In this document: one piece after another, positions 1 through 8,323 of the stretch | Numbering within the stretch: position 1 is the first letter of the stretch | Layout of the letters: every line of letters starts with the position of its first letter | Source of the DNA: an uncultured Candidatus Melainabacteria bacterium | GTDB lineage: Bacteria > Cyanobacteriota > Vampirovibrionia > Gastranaerophilales > Gastranaerophilaceae | Assembly (NCBI GenBank): GCA_934692665.1 | Contig: CAKUUG010000023.1 | Span: 1-28,698 of the forward strand | Direction: 5' to 3' | DNA: 28,698 nucleotides | Program-made: the position numbers and the translations under genes | The notes under the pieces: model-generated | The model's input: the letters and a program-made list of their open reading frames with translations, nothing else | Told to the model about the DNA's origin: nothing | Database searches by the model: none

Positions 1-1
1 C

Positions 2-553
2 TATACAGTAGCAGGTGGCGCTGCACTTGGTGGTGTTGTCGGTTTGACTTGTGCAATTATCAGAAAAGGCTCCGGTTTTATGATAAAACCGGGAGATGAA
101 ATGAAAATAAAAATTCAATCTGCTCTTGAGATGCCTGTGTTTACCAAAGATGCTTTTAGACAAGAAGAACTCTTTTTAGAGGGTTTGAAAGTCAGAATAA
201 ATGCAGTTAGCTACGAAAAAGACCCTTTTGGCGTTGAAAATACCATAACTCTTTCTTTGGGTATTGATAACTATACAAATTATTCTTTTTCGACTTTCGA
301 TATAGCTCTTGTTTCAAATACTCAACAAGTGTTTTTCCCAAGCCCTTTTGGAGATACTTCTCTATGGTTTAAAACAATTTCACCCGGGGATAGAACCGTT
401 GGTAAATTGTCTTTTTCTGTTTCTGATAAAAAAGCAAAACACTGGCTTGTTTTTTATGATAGAAAAACAAAAAAACCTTTAGCAAAATATTCGATTGACA
501 ATGCAAAAAGCGACTTGAAAGAGCTAAATAAGAAAAAGAAAAAGAAAAAATAA
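2..553 (+). CDS. Conserved hypothetical protein with glycine-rich membrane segment (5' truncated)
   Basis: The frame is open to the first base of the window, so the start lies upstream. A TTG at 44 could be read as a start, but the preceding in-frame residues (YTVAGGAALGGVVG) continue a small-residue, glycine-zipper-like helix, which argues for a longer protein. After this segment comes a soluble domain beginning with KPGDEMKIKIQ. It resembles the basic 'GxxIxxGTEF'-type linker followed by a beta-rich domain seen in some surface or envelope proteins. The C-terminus is a run of lysines (residues KKKKKKK). A small hairpin terminator follows directly. I do not recognise a named family. A membrane-anchored envelope protein is the best guess, at low confidence in function but high confidence that it is coding. 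Confidence 0.7.
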   Translation, partial: YTVAGGAALGGVVGLTCAIIRKGSGFMIKPGDEMKIKIQSALEMPVFTKDAFRQEELFLEGLKVRINAVSYEKDPFGVENTITLSLGIDNYTNYSFSTFDIALVSNTQQVFFPSPFGDTSLWFKTISPGDRTVGKLSFSVSDKKAKHWLVFYDRKTKKPLAKYSIDNAKSDLKELNKKKKKKK

Positions 554-554
554 T

Positions 555-577
555 GGCAATATTTTTGCCTTTTTTGT
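555..577 (+). terminator. Short intrinsic terminator
   Basis: GGCAA (555-559) pairs with TTGCC (565-569) over a 5-nt loop and is followed by a T-rich run. It begins two bases after the upstream stop codon. The stem is only 5 bp, so termination may be partial. Confidence 0.5.
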
Positions 578-589
578 TTTTATATATTT

Positions 590-1696
590 ATGATGAATCA
601 AGTTCCTAATACTAATTTTTCATACAATTACTTTAAAGATTTTTCAAAAGCAAATGAAATGTCTTCTAATAGAACGTATTTGAAAAATGCCTATGGACAT
701 GATATTCAATACTACAATGATACAGTTGATTTTTCTGAAAATAAAAAGAAAAAAAGAAATAAAGCTTTAATTTTTGGCTCAGTTGCTTTGATTGGAGCGG
801 GTGCCATTCTTAGTGCTTTTGCTTATGGCAAAAAAATACCTCTAGACTCCCTAAAAGAAGGCAAATATAAAGAAGGTGCAGATAAATTATTTGGTTACGT
901 ACAAAATGCTTGTGCTAACTTTACCACAATAAAAGATGCATTGTGGATGAAGGTAGAAGATAGATTTGCTAATATTCCGGTACTTCGCTCTATAAAAAAA
1001 GGCAGCAACAGGCTTACAAAATTTTATGCAGACACATTAACAAACGGTACAAAAGATAGATTAATCAAGATATTGGGTAGCGAAGATGCATATAAACAAT
1101 ACATGTCAAAAATAAACCTAAATTCTGATTTATCAAAAGTTATGTCTGATATGGTTCCTGAATTTGAAAACGGGAAAGCTGTAAATGGTCTTTTAGACAG
1201 TTTAAAACCAAGAGATTTGTTTAATAAAGTAGCTGGTTCTGGTATTAGGGATAATATTGTTACTAAAAAATACAAAGATATAGTCAACTTGAAAGCTGCT
1301 GAAGAATTATTGGAAAACAAAAAACTTGAATTAACACCTGATAAAATCAAAAAATGTAACGAATTAATTCAAAAAGAATTTCTTCCAAAAGCAGGTGATA
1401 TTGTAAATGGTTGTGCTCCGACAGATATAATTACAGCCGCAATTCCTGTATTTGGTTTTGGAGCTGCTGTTGCGGGTACAAAAGAAAAAGAAAAACGAAA
1501 TTCTTTGATTTTGAATTTGGGAGTACCACTATTCCCAACATTCTTAATGCCACTTGTCGGATTAAAATTCCCTATATTAAATGGATTTAAAGGTATGATT
1601 GCAGGTTTTGCAGTTGGACAAGTTGTAAAACAAGGTGTGAAACTTGTTAACAAAAAATTAAACAAAAATAATGAAAATGTACAAACAAAACAATAA
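590..1696 (+). CDS. Hypothetical membrane protein, 368 aa
   Basis: Two ATGs in tandem (590 and 593) could start it. Neither has a clear Shine-Dalgarno, so the start is uncertain by one codon. The N-terminal ~58 residues are polar and Asn/Tyr/Lys-rich. A basic stretch (KKKKRNK) is followed by a membrane helix at about residues 59-80. A long charged, mostly helical middle domain leads to a second hydrophobic region from about residue 277 to 345, with Gly- and Pro-rich helices, and the tail is basic. I recognise no enzyme motif. It sits between two predicted terminators, so it may be transcribed alone. It resembles in style the 412-aa protein at 9970-11208 (soluble lobe plus late membrane helices), but I see no clear alignment between them. 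Confidence 0.75.
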   Translation: MMNQVPNTNFSYNYFKDFSKANEMSSNRTYLKNAYGHDIQYYNDTVDFSENKKKKRNKALIFGSVALIGAGAILSAFAYGKKIPLDSLKEGKYKEGADKLFGYVQNACANFTTIKDALWMKVEDRFANIPVLRSIKKGSNRLTKFYADTLTNGTKDRLIKILGSEDAYKQYMSKINLNSDLSKVMSDMVPEFENGKAVNGLLDSLKPRDLFNKVAGSGIRDNIVTKKYKDIVNLKAAEELLENKKLELTPDKIKKCNELIQKEFLPKAGDIVNGCAPTDIITAAIPVFGFGAAVAGTKEKEKRNSLILNLGVPLFPTFLMPLVGLKFPILNGFKGMIAGFAVGQVVKQGVKLVNKKLNKNNENVQTKQ

Positions 1697-1710
1697 AATT
1701 AAATAAAAAA

Positions 1711-1741
1711 ACACCTCTTTGAGTCTAAAGAGGTGTTTTTT
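1711..1741. terminator. Bidirectional intrinsic terminator
   Basis: A perfect 10-bp stem ACACCTCTTT / AAAGAGGTGT (1711-1720 and 1727-1736) with a 6-nt loop has an A-run on its left and a T-run on its right. It can serve both the plus-strand 368-aa gene and the minus-strand ferredoxin gene. Confidence 0.9.
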
Positions 1742-1756
1742 TTGATATTATTAAGA

Positions 1757-1936
1757 TTATTCAGTAACATTAATTACGCTAACAGGACAAGCATCTGCTG
1801 CGTCTTTGATTGAATCTTCGTTACCAGCAACTTTTGCTTCATCAATAGTACATACGTCTTCTACTTTAAATACGTCTGAACAAAATGATTCACAAGCTCC
1901 GCATCCGATACAACCTTCTTCGATAGTAACTTTCAT
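1757..1936 (-). CDS. Small [4Fe-4S] ferredoxin, 59 aa
   Basis: A 59-residue acidic protein with C9-IG-C12-GA-C15-ESF-C19 near the N-terminus and a distal C50-P. This matches the single-cluster bacterial ferredoxin type, in which the first three cysteines and the distal Cys-Pro ligate one [4Fe-4S] cluster. C19 and C29 are then spare and could form a disulfide, as in the Thermotoga-type protein; that is inference. The start is fixed by a strong Shine-Dalgarno (AAAGGAG, complement at 1945-1951) ahead of ATG. It is transcribed convergently to the upstream plus-strand gene and shares the bidirectional terminator. It probably carries electrons for low-potential anaerobic redox enzymes; its partner is not visible here. 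Confidence 0.93.
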   Translation of the reverse strand: MKVTIEEGCIGCGACESFCSDVFKVEDVCTIDEAKVAGNEDSIKDAADACPVSVINVTE

Positions 1937-1968
1937 TATCTAATCTCCTTTATATTTTAACTTCATTT

Positions 1969-1996
1969 AGTATATTAAATAAAAAAAATTTTGCAA
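1969..1996 (-). promoter_or_regulatory. Predicted promoter of the ferredoxin gene
   Basis: On the minus strand, TTGCAA (-35, 1991-1996) and TATACT (-10, 1969-1974) are separated by 16 bp. The expected start is near 1962, giving a leader of about 26 nt that contains the Shine-Dalgarno. Confidence 0.6.
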
Positions 1997-2002
1997 TAGA
2001 TA

Positions 2003-3451
2003 TTATGGTTTATAATTTTCCAGTATTTTTTCTTTTGAAATTGTCCCACAGTTGAATAATAGCTCTAATTGAGAAATATTATAGTTTATGATTGAGGCGA
2101 CATATTGGACTCTTGCTGTCGTTACTTCATTTTGTGCTTGTATGATATCGAGTAAAATTCCTTTTCCGTTGTTAAATCTCAATGTTGCGAGTTTTATACT
2201 TTCTTTTGAAAAATTTAGTCGCTCTTTGTTTATTTCTATTTGTTTTTTATTAAAAGATGAACTGGATTGTGCTTTTATTAAATTTTCTTTTATTAATCTT
2301 AGATTGTTTTCGTATTCTAATTTTTTCGTTTTGATTTTTTCGTTTTGAACTTTAATCTTTTTCATTGTTCCAACCCCAAAATACTCTCCGGGCTGCCAAC
2401 TCAAATATCCTGCTACAATGTAATTTGGGTAAAAAGAAGTCTTTGCTGTTCCTTGAAATTGTTGTTGATAGCCGATGTAGGGCTTTGGTATAAAATCTGT
2501 TACAAAAGTATTTTTTATCTGTTTTTCATAGTTGATTAAAGCTTTGTCGCTTTTTAAGTCTTCTCTATTGTTTATTGCAAATAAATACAATTCTTCAATC
2601 GGTTTTTGATAATCAATCAAATCTAATTCGCTAACTTCATCTTCAAAAGGCATTAGTTTTGTTTCGACTTCTATACCTAATATATTTGCCAGATTGGTTT
2701 GTGAAATTCTGAAATTGTTCAATGCATCTAAAACCTTGTTTTTAGCATCTAATGATTCGTTTTGTGAACGAATCACATCGAAATGCGTACCAAAGCCGGC
2801 TTTTTCTTGGCTTTTTGTTAGCTCTAACTGAGCATTTCTTTCAATTAAATTTCTTAAGTATATTTCTGTATAAATTTTTGCAAGAAGTGTTTCATAATAG
2901 TATTTTGAGGTTAAATATATTACTTGTGATTTTGTAAAATTTTGTGTGTGGTTTTTTGATTTTGAAAAGTACTTCGCTGCTTTTGCTTCAAAAATCTCCT
3001 TTCCGCCTTTTGTTAAACTGTGATATACATTTAAATTTATTGAAACAGCAGTCTCATCAAAATTGTCACTCAAAACTCCTCCAACAAGAATTTGTCCAGC
3101 ATAGTGTGCGATGTAGCTGGTTGTTTCAAAGTTTGGCAAAAATTTTGAAAGAGAATATTCATAGTTGTATTTTGCACTTCGAAATTCATGGTGTTTTATT
3201 TGGATATCAAAGTTATTTTGCATAGCAACGCTAATACATTCATCCAGACTGACAGGTACGAATTCTCCTTTGATTTGTTCTTTTATAAAAGCTTCAATAT
3301 CGATATTATCGATAAATTTTTTGCAAAATTCATTCAAATCGCACTTAGCTGTGCTTTTTAAATCTATCGGATTTTCGAGAAGAATATCTTTTGCAAGTGA
3401 AAAATTCATATTTAAAATAAATATTATTAATACCATGCACAAAAACTTCAT
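2003..3451 (-). CDS. TolC-family outer-membrane efflux protein
   Basis: A 482-aa protein with a signal peptide (MKFLCMVLIIFILNMNFSLA, cleavage near residue 20). Two OEP-type repeats follow, each of long alpha-helices with heptad character plus short beta segments (for example the PKPYIGYQQQFQGTAKTSF region). The 'SLDECISVAMQNNFDIQIKHHEFRSA' stretch beginning near residue 67 is the usual first-helix signature (L..ai..AL.nN..i), and the C-terminal repeat ends with the R..nG...l.diiqAQ-type motif. Length fits TolC channels. It would form the outer-membrane exit duct for a tripartite exporter, but no adaptor or pump gene is adjacent. It is divergent from valS. No Shine-Dalgarno precedes the ATG, and a TATAAA sits about 8 bp upstream, so a very short leader is possible. 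Confidence 0.88.
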   Translation of the reverse strand: MKFLCMVLIIFILNMNFSLAKDILLENPIDLKSTAKCDLNEFCKKFIDNIDIEAFIKEQIKGEFVPVSLDECISVAMQNNFDIQIKHHEFRSAKYNYEYSLSKFLPNFETTSYIAHYAGQILVGGVLSDNFDETAVSINLNVYHSLTKGGKEIFEAKAAKYFSKSKNHTQNFTKSQVIYLTSKYYYETLLAKIYTEIYLRNLIERNAQLELTKSQEKAGFGTHFDVIRSQNESLDAKNKVLDALNNFRISQTNLANILGIEVETKLMPFEDEVSELDLIDYQKPIEELYLFAINNREDLKSDKALINYEKQIKNTFVTDFIPKPYIGYQQQFQGTAKTSFYPNYIVAGYLSWQPGEYFGVGTMKKIKVQNEKIKTKKLEYENNLRLIKENLIKAQSSSSFNKKQIEINKERLNFSKESIKLATLRFNNGKGILLDIIQAQNEVTTARVQYVASIINYNISQLELLFNCGTISKEKILENYKP

Positions 3452-3550
3452 TCAGATATTTTATATAATCCTAATATTGTTAATAATATCTTTATCGGCT
3501 AATGCTTTTGTGATAAATTATTTATGTAAGAAAAAAAGGATATCTGAAAA

Positions 3551-6151
3551 ATGGCAAATACAGAACTTCAAACTACCTACAATGCAAGAGAAATTGAAAA
3601 CGAGATTTACAAATTTTGGGAAGAAAATGAATGCTTCAAAGCAGACAATACTTCTTCCAAAGAACCTTATTCAATAGTAATTCCTCCTCCTAATGTTACA
3701 GGAGTTTTGCATATGGGTCATGCTCTAGATGGTACGTTGCAAGATATTTTAATCAGATACAATAGAATGCTTGGAAAAGAAGTTCTCTGGATGCCGGGAT
3801 GTGACCATGCAGGTATTGCAACGCAAAATGTTGTTGAAAAACAATTAGCAAAAGAAAACAAAACTCGCCATGATTTAGGAAGAGAAAAGTTTTTGGCAAC
3901 AACGTGGAAATGGGCTGATGAACATAAAAATAGAATTTTAGAACAATTTAAGCTTTTGGGTGCTTCTTTTGATTTGTCCAGAAAAAGATTTACGCTAGAC
4001 GAAGGCTGTTCAAATGCAGTTAAGAAAGTATTTGTTGATTTGTATAACAAAGGCTTAATCTATAAAGGTACATATATTGTAAACTGGTGTCCTCGTTGCC
4101 AAAGTGCTATTTCTGATATTGAAACAAATTATGAAACTGAAGATGGAAATTTGTGGGAAATATCTTATGCTCTAAAAGATAGAATGGGTGCTATTGTTGT
4201 CGCAACAACAAGACCGGAAACAATGTTTGGTGATGTTGCAATTGCTGTTCATCCTGATGATTACAAATACAAAGACTTAATAGGTTCTGAATGCGTTATG
4301 CCTTTAACCGGCAGAAAGATTCCAATTATTGCTGATGAATACGTTGACAAAACTTTTGGTACAGGTGCTGTAAAAATTACTCCTGCACATGACCCTAATG
4401 ATTTTGAAGTTGGTAAAAGACACAACCTGCCTCAAATAAAAGTTCTTGATGAAAAAGGTTGTATGTTATCCAATGAATATGTTCCACCTCAACTTCAAGG
4501 CCTAAATAGAGAAGAAGCAAGAAAACAAACTGTAAAAATGCTTGAAGAAAATCAAGTACTTGTTAGAATCACTCCTCATGTTCACAATGTCGGAAAATGT
4601 CAAAGATGTAATACGACAATAGAACCGCTATTGTCTACTCAGTGGTTTGTAAAAATGGAACCATTGGCAAAACCTGCAATCGAGGCTGTTAAAACCGGTA
4701 AAATAAAATTTATCCCCGAACGTTGGGAAAAAAATTATTTAATGTGGATGGAAAACATAAGAGATTGGTGTATTTCTCGTCAATTGTGGTGGGGGCATCA
4801 AATTCCTGCTTATTATCACAACAAAACAGGCGAAATGGTTGTTGCTCTTGAAAATCCGGATCCAAAAAATTACACACAAGAAACCGATGTTTTAGATACT
4901 TGGTTTTCTTCCGGATTGTGGCCGTTTGAAACTATGGGCTGGCCGGATGTCAACCACCCTGATTTTAAAAAATTCTATCCTACAACTACTCTTGTGACTG
5001 GTTTTGATATTATTTTCTTCTGGGTTGCAAGAATGATTACAATGGGGCTTGAATTTACTAAAAAACCGCCATTTTCTACTGTGTATATCCATGGCTTAAT
5101 TAGAGATGAGCATGGTCAAAAAATGTCAAAATCAAAAGGCAATACAATCGACCCTGTAGATTTGATTGAAAAATATGGTTGTGACGCTTTGCGTTTTACA
5201 CTCACATATTTGTGTACGTATGGTGGCCAAGATATCAAAATCAGTGATGAAAAATTTGAATTTGGCAGAAATTTTGCAAACAAAATTTGGAATGCATCGA
5301 GATTCGTTTTGATGAATTTGTCGAAGGAAAATTACGATTTAAATATAAACGAACACAACCTAACTATTTCTGACAAATGGATTTTGAATGAATTAAATTC
5401 TACTGTAAAATCTGTTAATGAAAACCTCCAAAACTACAGAATAGGCGAAGTTGCAAGCGAACTATACGACTTTTTCTGGAGCAAATATTGTGATTGGTAT
5501 ATTGAATTATCTAAAATAAACAAAAATGAAGAAGTTTTGGTTTACGTATTAAACCAATTCTTAAAACTGCTTCATCCTATTATGCCTCATATTACAGAAG
5601 CAATTTGGCAAAAAATGCCAATCAAAAAAGATACAATTGGAATTTTAGCTGCTTCTTATCCAAAATACTTGAGTGAATATGATTTTAAAGACGATGCTCA
5701 AAAAATGCAAACAGTATTTGATGCCATAAAAGCTCTTAGAAATTTGCGTGCAGAATTCAATATTCCACTAGGTTCTAAAATAAACATAATAATCGATAAT
5801 AACGAAGATTTGTACTCGCAAATCATACCTTATTTAGAAAGATTGGCAAAAGTTGATGAAATCAAATTTGATAAAACATCTCAAATCAAAAAAAGTGCAT
5901 ATTGTGTCGTAGGTGATACAAAAATCACTGTGCCTTTAGAGGATTTGATTGATTTGAATCAAGAAATTAAACGTCAGCAGAAGAAAATTGACAAATTAGA
6001 AATTGAGTTGAAGTCAATTGATGCAAGATTAAACAATGAAAAATTTGTTTCTTCTGCACCTTCTGATGTAGTAAACAAAACAAAAGAAAGAAAAGAAGAA
6101 CTTGTTTCTGAGATAAATTTGATTAATGAAACTATCAAAAAACTATCTTAA
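3551..6151 (+). CDS. valS: Valyl-tRNA synthetase
   Basis: An 866-aa class I aminoacyl-tRNA synthetase that charges tRNA-Val in the cytoplasm. It has the PPPNVTGVLHMGHA signature (HIGH-type box HMGH at residues 54-57), an editing (CP1) domain with TTRPETMFGD, the GxDIIFFWVARM segment and the KMSKS loop at residues 524-528. Cysteine pairs (NWCPRC, GKCQRC) suggest a zinc-binding insertion. The C-terminal ~65 residues form the charged coiled coil typical of ValRS. The start is preceded by AAGGAT. The last 26 bases overlap the start of the downstream membrane-protein gene, so the two are probably co-transcribed. Confidence 0.98.
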   Translation: MANTELQTTYNAREIENEIYKFWEENECFKADNTSSKEPYSIVIPPPNVTGVLHMGHALDGTLQDILIRYNRMLGKEVLWMPGCDHAGIATQNVVEKQLAKENKTRHDLGREKFLATTWKWADEHKNRILEQFKLLGASFDLSRKRFTLDEGCSNAVKKVFVDLYNKGLIYKGTYIVNWCPRCQSAISDIETNYETEDGNLWEISYALKDRMGAIVVATTRPETMFGDVAIAVHPDDYKYKDLIGSECVMPLTGRKIPIIADEYVDKTFGTGAVKITPAHDPNDFEVGKRHNLPQIKVLDEKGCMLSNEYVPPQLQGLNREEARKQTVKMLEENQVLVRITPHVHNVGKCQRCNTTIEPLLSTQWFVKMEPLAKPAIEAVKTGKIKFIPERWEKNYLMWMENIRDWCISRQLWWGHQIPAYYHNKTGEMVVALENPDPKNYTQETDVLDTWFSSGLWPFETMGWPDVNHPDFKKFYPTTTLVTGFDIIFFWVARMITMGLEFTKKPPFSTVYIHGLIRDEHGQKMSKSKGNTIDPVDLIEKYGCDALRFTLTYLCTYGGQDIKISDEKFEFGRNFANKIWNASRFVLMNLSKENYDLNINEHNLTISDKWILNELNSTVKSVNENLQNYRIGEVASELYDFFWSKYCDWYIELSKINKNEEVLVYVLNQFLKLLHPIMPHITEAIWQKMPIKKDTIGILAASYPKYLSEYDFKDDAQKMQTVFDAIKALRNLRAEFNIPLGSKINIIIDNNEDLYSQIIPYLERLAKVDEIKFDKTSQIKKSAYCVVGDTKITVPLEDLIDLNQEIKRQQKKIDKLEIELKSIDARLNNEKFVSSAPSDVVNKTKERKEELVSEINLINETIKKLS

Positions 6152-7604
6152 TATTTTAAAATTAATTTTATATTTTTGTTTGTTCTCGGTGTTTGTTTTT
6201 GCATTGGGGACAAACTTTAATATGATTGATTTTGATATATTTAATAGATTAATAAATGGTGACTATTTTATTTCTCATCACAAATTATTGCAAAATGATT
6301 TTTTGTCGTGTTTACCGACGCACAATTCTTTTGACCCTGAGTGGATGACAAATGTTTTGTTTTCTTATGTATTAAAAAAATTTGATGCTGTTGGATTGAA
6401 TTTTTTAAAATGTTTTTTGTTTTTACTTGCTTCTGTTTCTATTTCTTTTCCTCTTTATTTTTCTAAAAAGAAAGCTTATTCTATCTATCTTTTGTTTCCT
6501 ATTCTTTTTTTAATCAGCGGTTCAATTTTTTATTTGAGATGTCAGATAATAAGTTTTATATTTTTGCCCATATTTTTATATTTTTTAGAAAAAATTAAAA
6601 ATTCTCCAAAACCAAAGTATTTTTTGTTTCTTGCTTTACTTAATTTAATCTGGCAAAATTGCCATGGTGGTTTTTTGATATCATTTGTAATAATTTTTCT
6701 ATATATATTCGGAGATTTGTTTAATAAAAAACCAGTAAAAAAATATTTTATCTTGTTTGCTATTTTATTTTTTACTGTTTTAATTAATCCTTGGGGAGTT
6801 GATTATTATGGTTTTTTGTTCGAGTCTTTTATTATTGATAGAAACTATATTTCCGAGTGGAAATCACCGCTTTTACATAATATACAAGGTGCAAAAATAT
6901 ATGTTGCATTTGCTTTTTGCAGTTTTATTTATTTTTTTAAAAAGAATATTAATGTAAACAAAATTGAATATAGTCATTTGTTTTTGATAACATTTTTCTT
7001 TTTTTATTCTTTAGTATATTATAAATTTTCTTCACTTTATATGGTGGTTTTGATTTTTAGTTTAATCAGGTATAACGAGATTCCGGTGACAAAAAAAATC
7101 TTTGATGTTTGTGTTTATTCTTTTGTTTTTGTTTATTCAATATTTGTATTTTATAGTATTCCTTTTGAATATTCACATATAAGAGTTGTTTCTCGCATAT
7201 TTCCATTTTATCCTGTTGAATTTTTAAAGTTAAATGAGTTAAAAGGCAATATCTATGCTCCTTTTGGTATTTCAGGTTATATTTCTTACAAAACATATCC
7301 AAATTTAAAGACTTTTGTTGACGGAAGACAAGAACAAGTTTTTTCTAGAAAAATTTTACAAGATAACGTAGATTTCATGTATCAAGAAAATAACATACTG
7401 GTTGAAAATACCCCTGTTGACTATTTTTTGTGCCAAAAAGGTCTGGCTTTTGAAAATTATGTAAAAGAATCGAAAAAATACAAAAAAATCTATGAATATG
7501 GACTATACTCAGTTTATTCTTCAGATTTTTCTAACAGAAATTACAAAATTCCAAACAAAGATTTGTTTTATTATTTGGACGATATTTTTGTCAAAAGTTT
7601 TTAA
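6126..7604 (+). CDS. GT-C-like multispanning membrane protein (copy 1)
   Basis: A 492-aa protein with about ten hydrophobic helices. It begins inside the end of valS and lacks a strong ribosome site, suggesting translational coupling. Its layout fits a widespread uncharacterised GT-C-like family: a first helix, then a loop with D-F-D..NRLI.GD and the FDPEW motif (residues 69-73), WQNCHGG (176-182), NPWG (221-224), SEWKSP (about 243-248), and a C-terminal soluble lobe with VDGRQEQV (398-405). It is clearly paralogous to the minus-strand protein at 8320-9912, with the same motifs in the same order. By family analogy it may transfer a sugar from a polyprenyl-phosphate carrier at the outer face of the membrane; substrate and activity are unproven. 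It ends in a 4-bp tail-to-tail overlap with the GT2 gene. Confidence 0.85.
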   Translation: MKLSKNYLNILKLILYFCLFSVFVFALGTNFNMIDFDIFNRLINGDYFISHHKLLQNDFLSCLPTHNSFDPEWMTNVLFSYVLKKFDAVGLNFLKCFLFLLASVSISFPLYFSKKKAYSIYLLFPILFLISGSIFYLRCQIISFIFLPIFLYFLEKIKNSPKPKYFLFLALLNLIWQNCHGGFLISFVIIFLYIFGDLFNKKPVKKYFILFAILFFTVLINPWGVDYYGFLFESFIIDRNYISEWKSPLLHNIQGAKIYVAFAFCSFIYFFKKNINVNKIEYSHLFLITFFFFYSLVYYKFSSLYMVVLIFSLIRYNEIPVTKKIFDVCVYSFVFVYSIFVFYSIPFEYSHIRVVSRIFPFYPVEFLKLNELKGNIYAPFGISGYISYKTYPNLKTFVDGRQEQVFSRKILQDNVDFMYQENNILVENTPVDYFLCQKGLAFENYVKESKKYKKIYEYGLYSVYSSDFSNRNYKIPNKDLFYYLDDIFVKSF

Positions 7605-8323
7605 TTGTTTTGTTTTTGTTTACTGAATCTGATTTTTAAAATATTTAAAAGGGCTTCAAAGAATATAGTTTTGCTCATTTTTGATTTCCCAAATTTTCTG
7701 TCTTCGAAAACTATTGGAAACTCTATTATTTTTGCTTTGTTTTTGTAAGCTTTGTATTTCATTTCTATTTGAAAACTATATCCTTTAGAAATTATGGTAT
7801 CTAAGTCTATTTTTTCAATTATTTTTTTGCTCCACCCATTAAAACCGCCGGTCAAATCATTAATTGGACAGTTGAGTATTAATCTGGAATATAATGAGCC
7901 GCCTTTTGAAATTAAGTTTCTCAAAAATCCCCAATTAACAACGCTACCGCCTTTTATATTTCTCGATCCTATAACTACATCGTTTTCTTTTAGGTTTTCT
8001 ATCATTGTTGAAAGATATTTTGGATTGTGTGAAAAATCTGCATCCATTTCGATAAAGTATTCAAAGTTGTTTTTTATGCCATATTTTATTCCATCGATAT
8101 AAGCACTTGCAAGTCCTAGTTTTGCAGGTCTTTTGAGTGTTTGGATATTATTGTAGATTTGTTTTTTGTTTTCTACAGTTTCTATTGTTCCATCTGTCGA
8201 AGAATCATCAACAATTAATATGCTCAAATCAAACTTTGATGTTTCTTTTTCTACTTCATCCAAAAGGGCTGAAATATTTTGGTTTTCGTTGTATGTAGGT
8301 ATGATTAATAATATTTTGTTCAT
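7601..8323 (-). CDS. Polyprenyl-phosphate mannose/glucose synthase-like GT2 (DPM1 type)
   Basis: A 240-aa soluble family 2 glycosyltransferase without membrane helices. Visible motifs are IPTYNE at the start, VDDSSTDGT, the metal-binding DADFSHNP, GSRNIKGG, NDLTGGFNGW, GYSFQIEM and the late F.DR.FGKSKMS block; this order is typical of dolichol/polyprenol monophosphomannose synthases. The expected reaction is GDP-mannose (or another NDP-sugar) plus polyprenyl phosphate giving a lipid-linked monosaccharide on the cytoplasmic side. Its start overlaps the stop of the upstream GT-C-like gene by 4 bp (ATGA), so the two are translationally coupled. The context suggests it makes the lipid-linked sugar used by one or both GT-C neighbours; the sugar identity cannot be read from sequence. 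Confidence 0.9.
   Translation of the reverse strand: MNKILLIIPTYNENQNISALLDEVEKETSKFDLSILIVDDSSTDGTIETVENKKQIYNNIQTLKRPAKLGLASAYIDGIKYGIKNNFEYFIEMDADFSHNPKYLSTMIENLKENDVVIGSRNIKGGSVVNWGFLRNLISKGGSLYSRLILNCPINDLTGGFNGWSKKIIEKIDLDTIISKGYSFQIEMKYKAYKNKAKIIEFPIVFEDRKFGKSKMSKTIFFEALLNILKIRFSKQKQNN

Noticed and set aside
583..590. TATATT as a leaderless promoter for the 368-aa gene
   Set aside because: It is too close to the ATG for a normal start site and has no -35 element at a usable distance.
3165..3677. Plus-strand open frame of 170 aa across the tolC-valS junction
   Set aside because: It lies antisense to the TolC-like N-terminus and then out of frame inside valS; it has no ribosome site, and both real genes are strongly supported.
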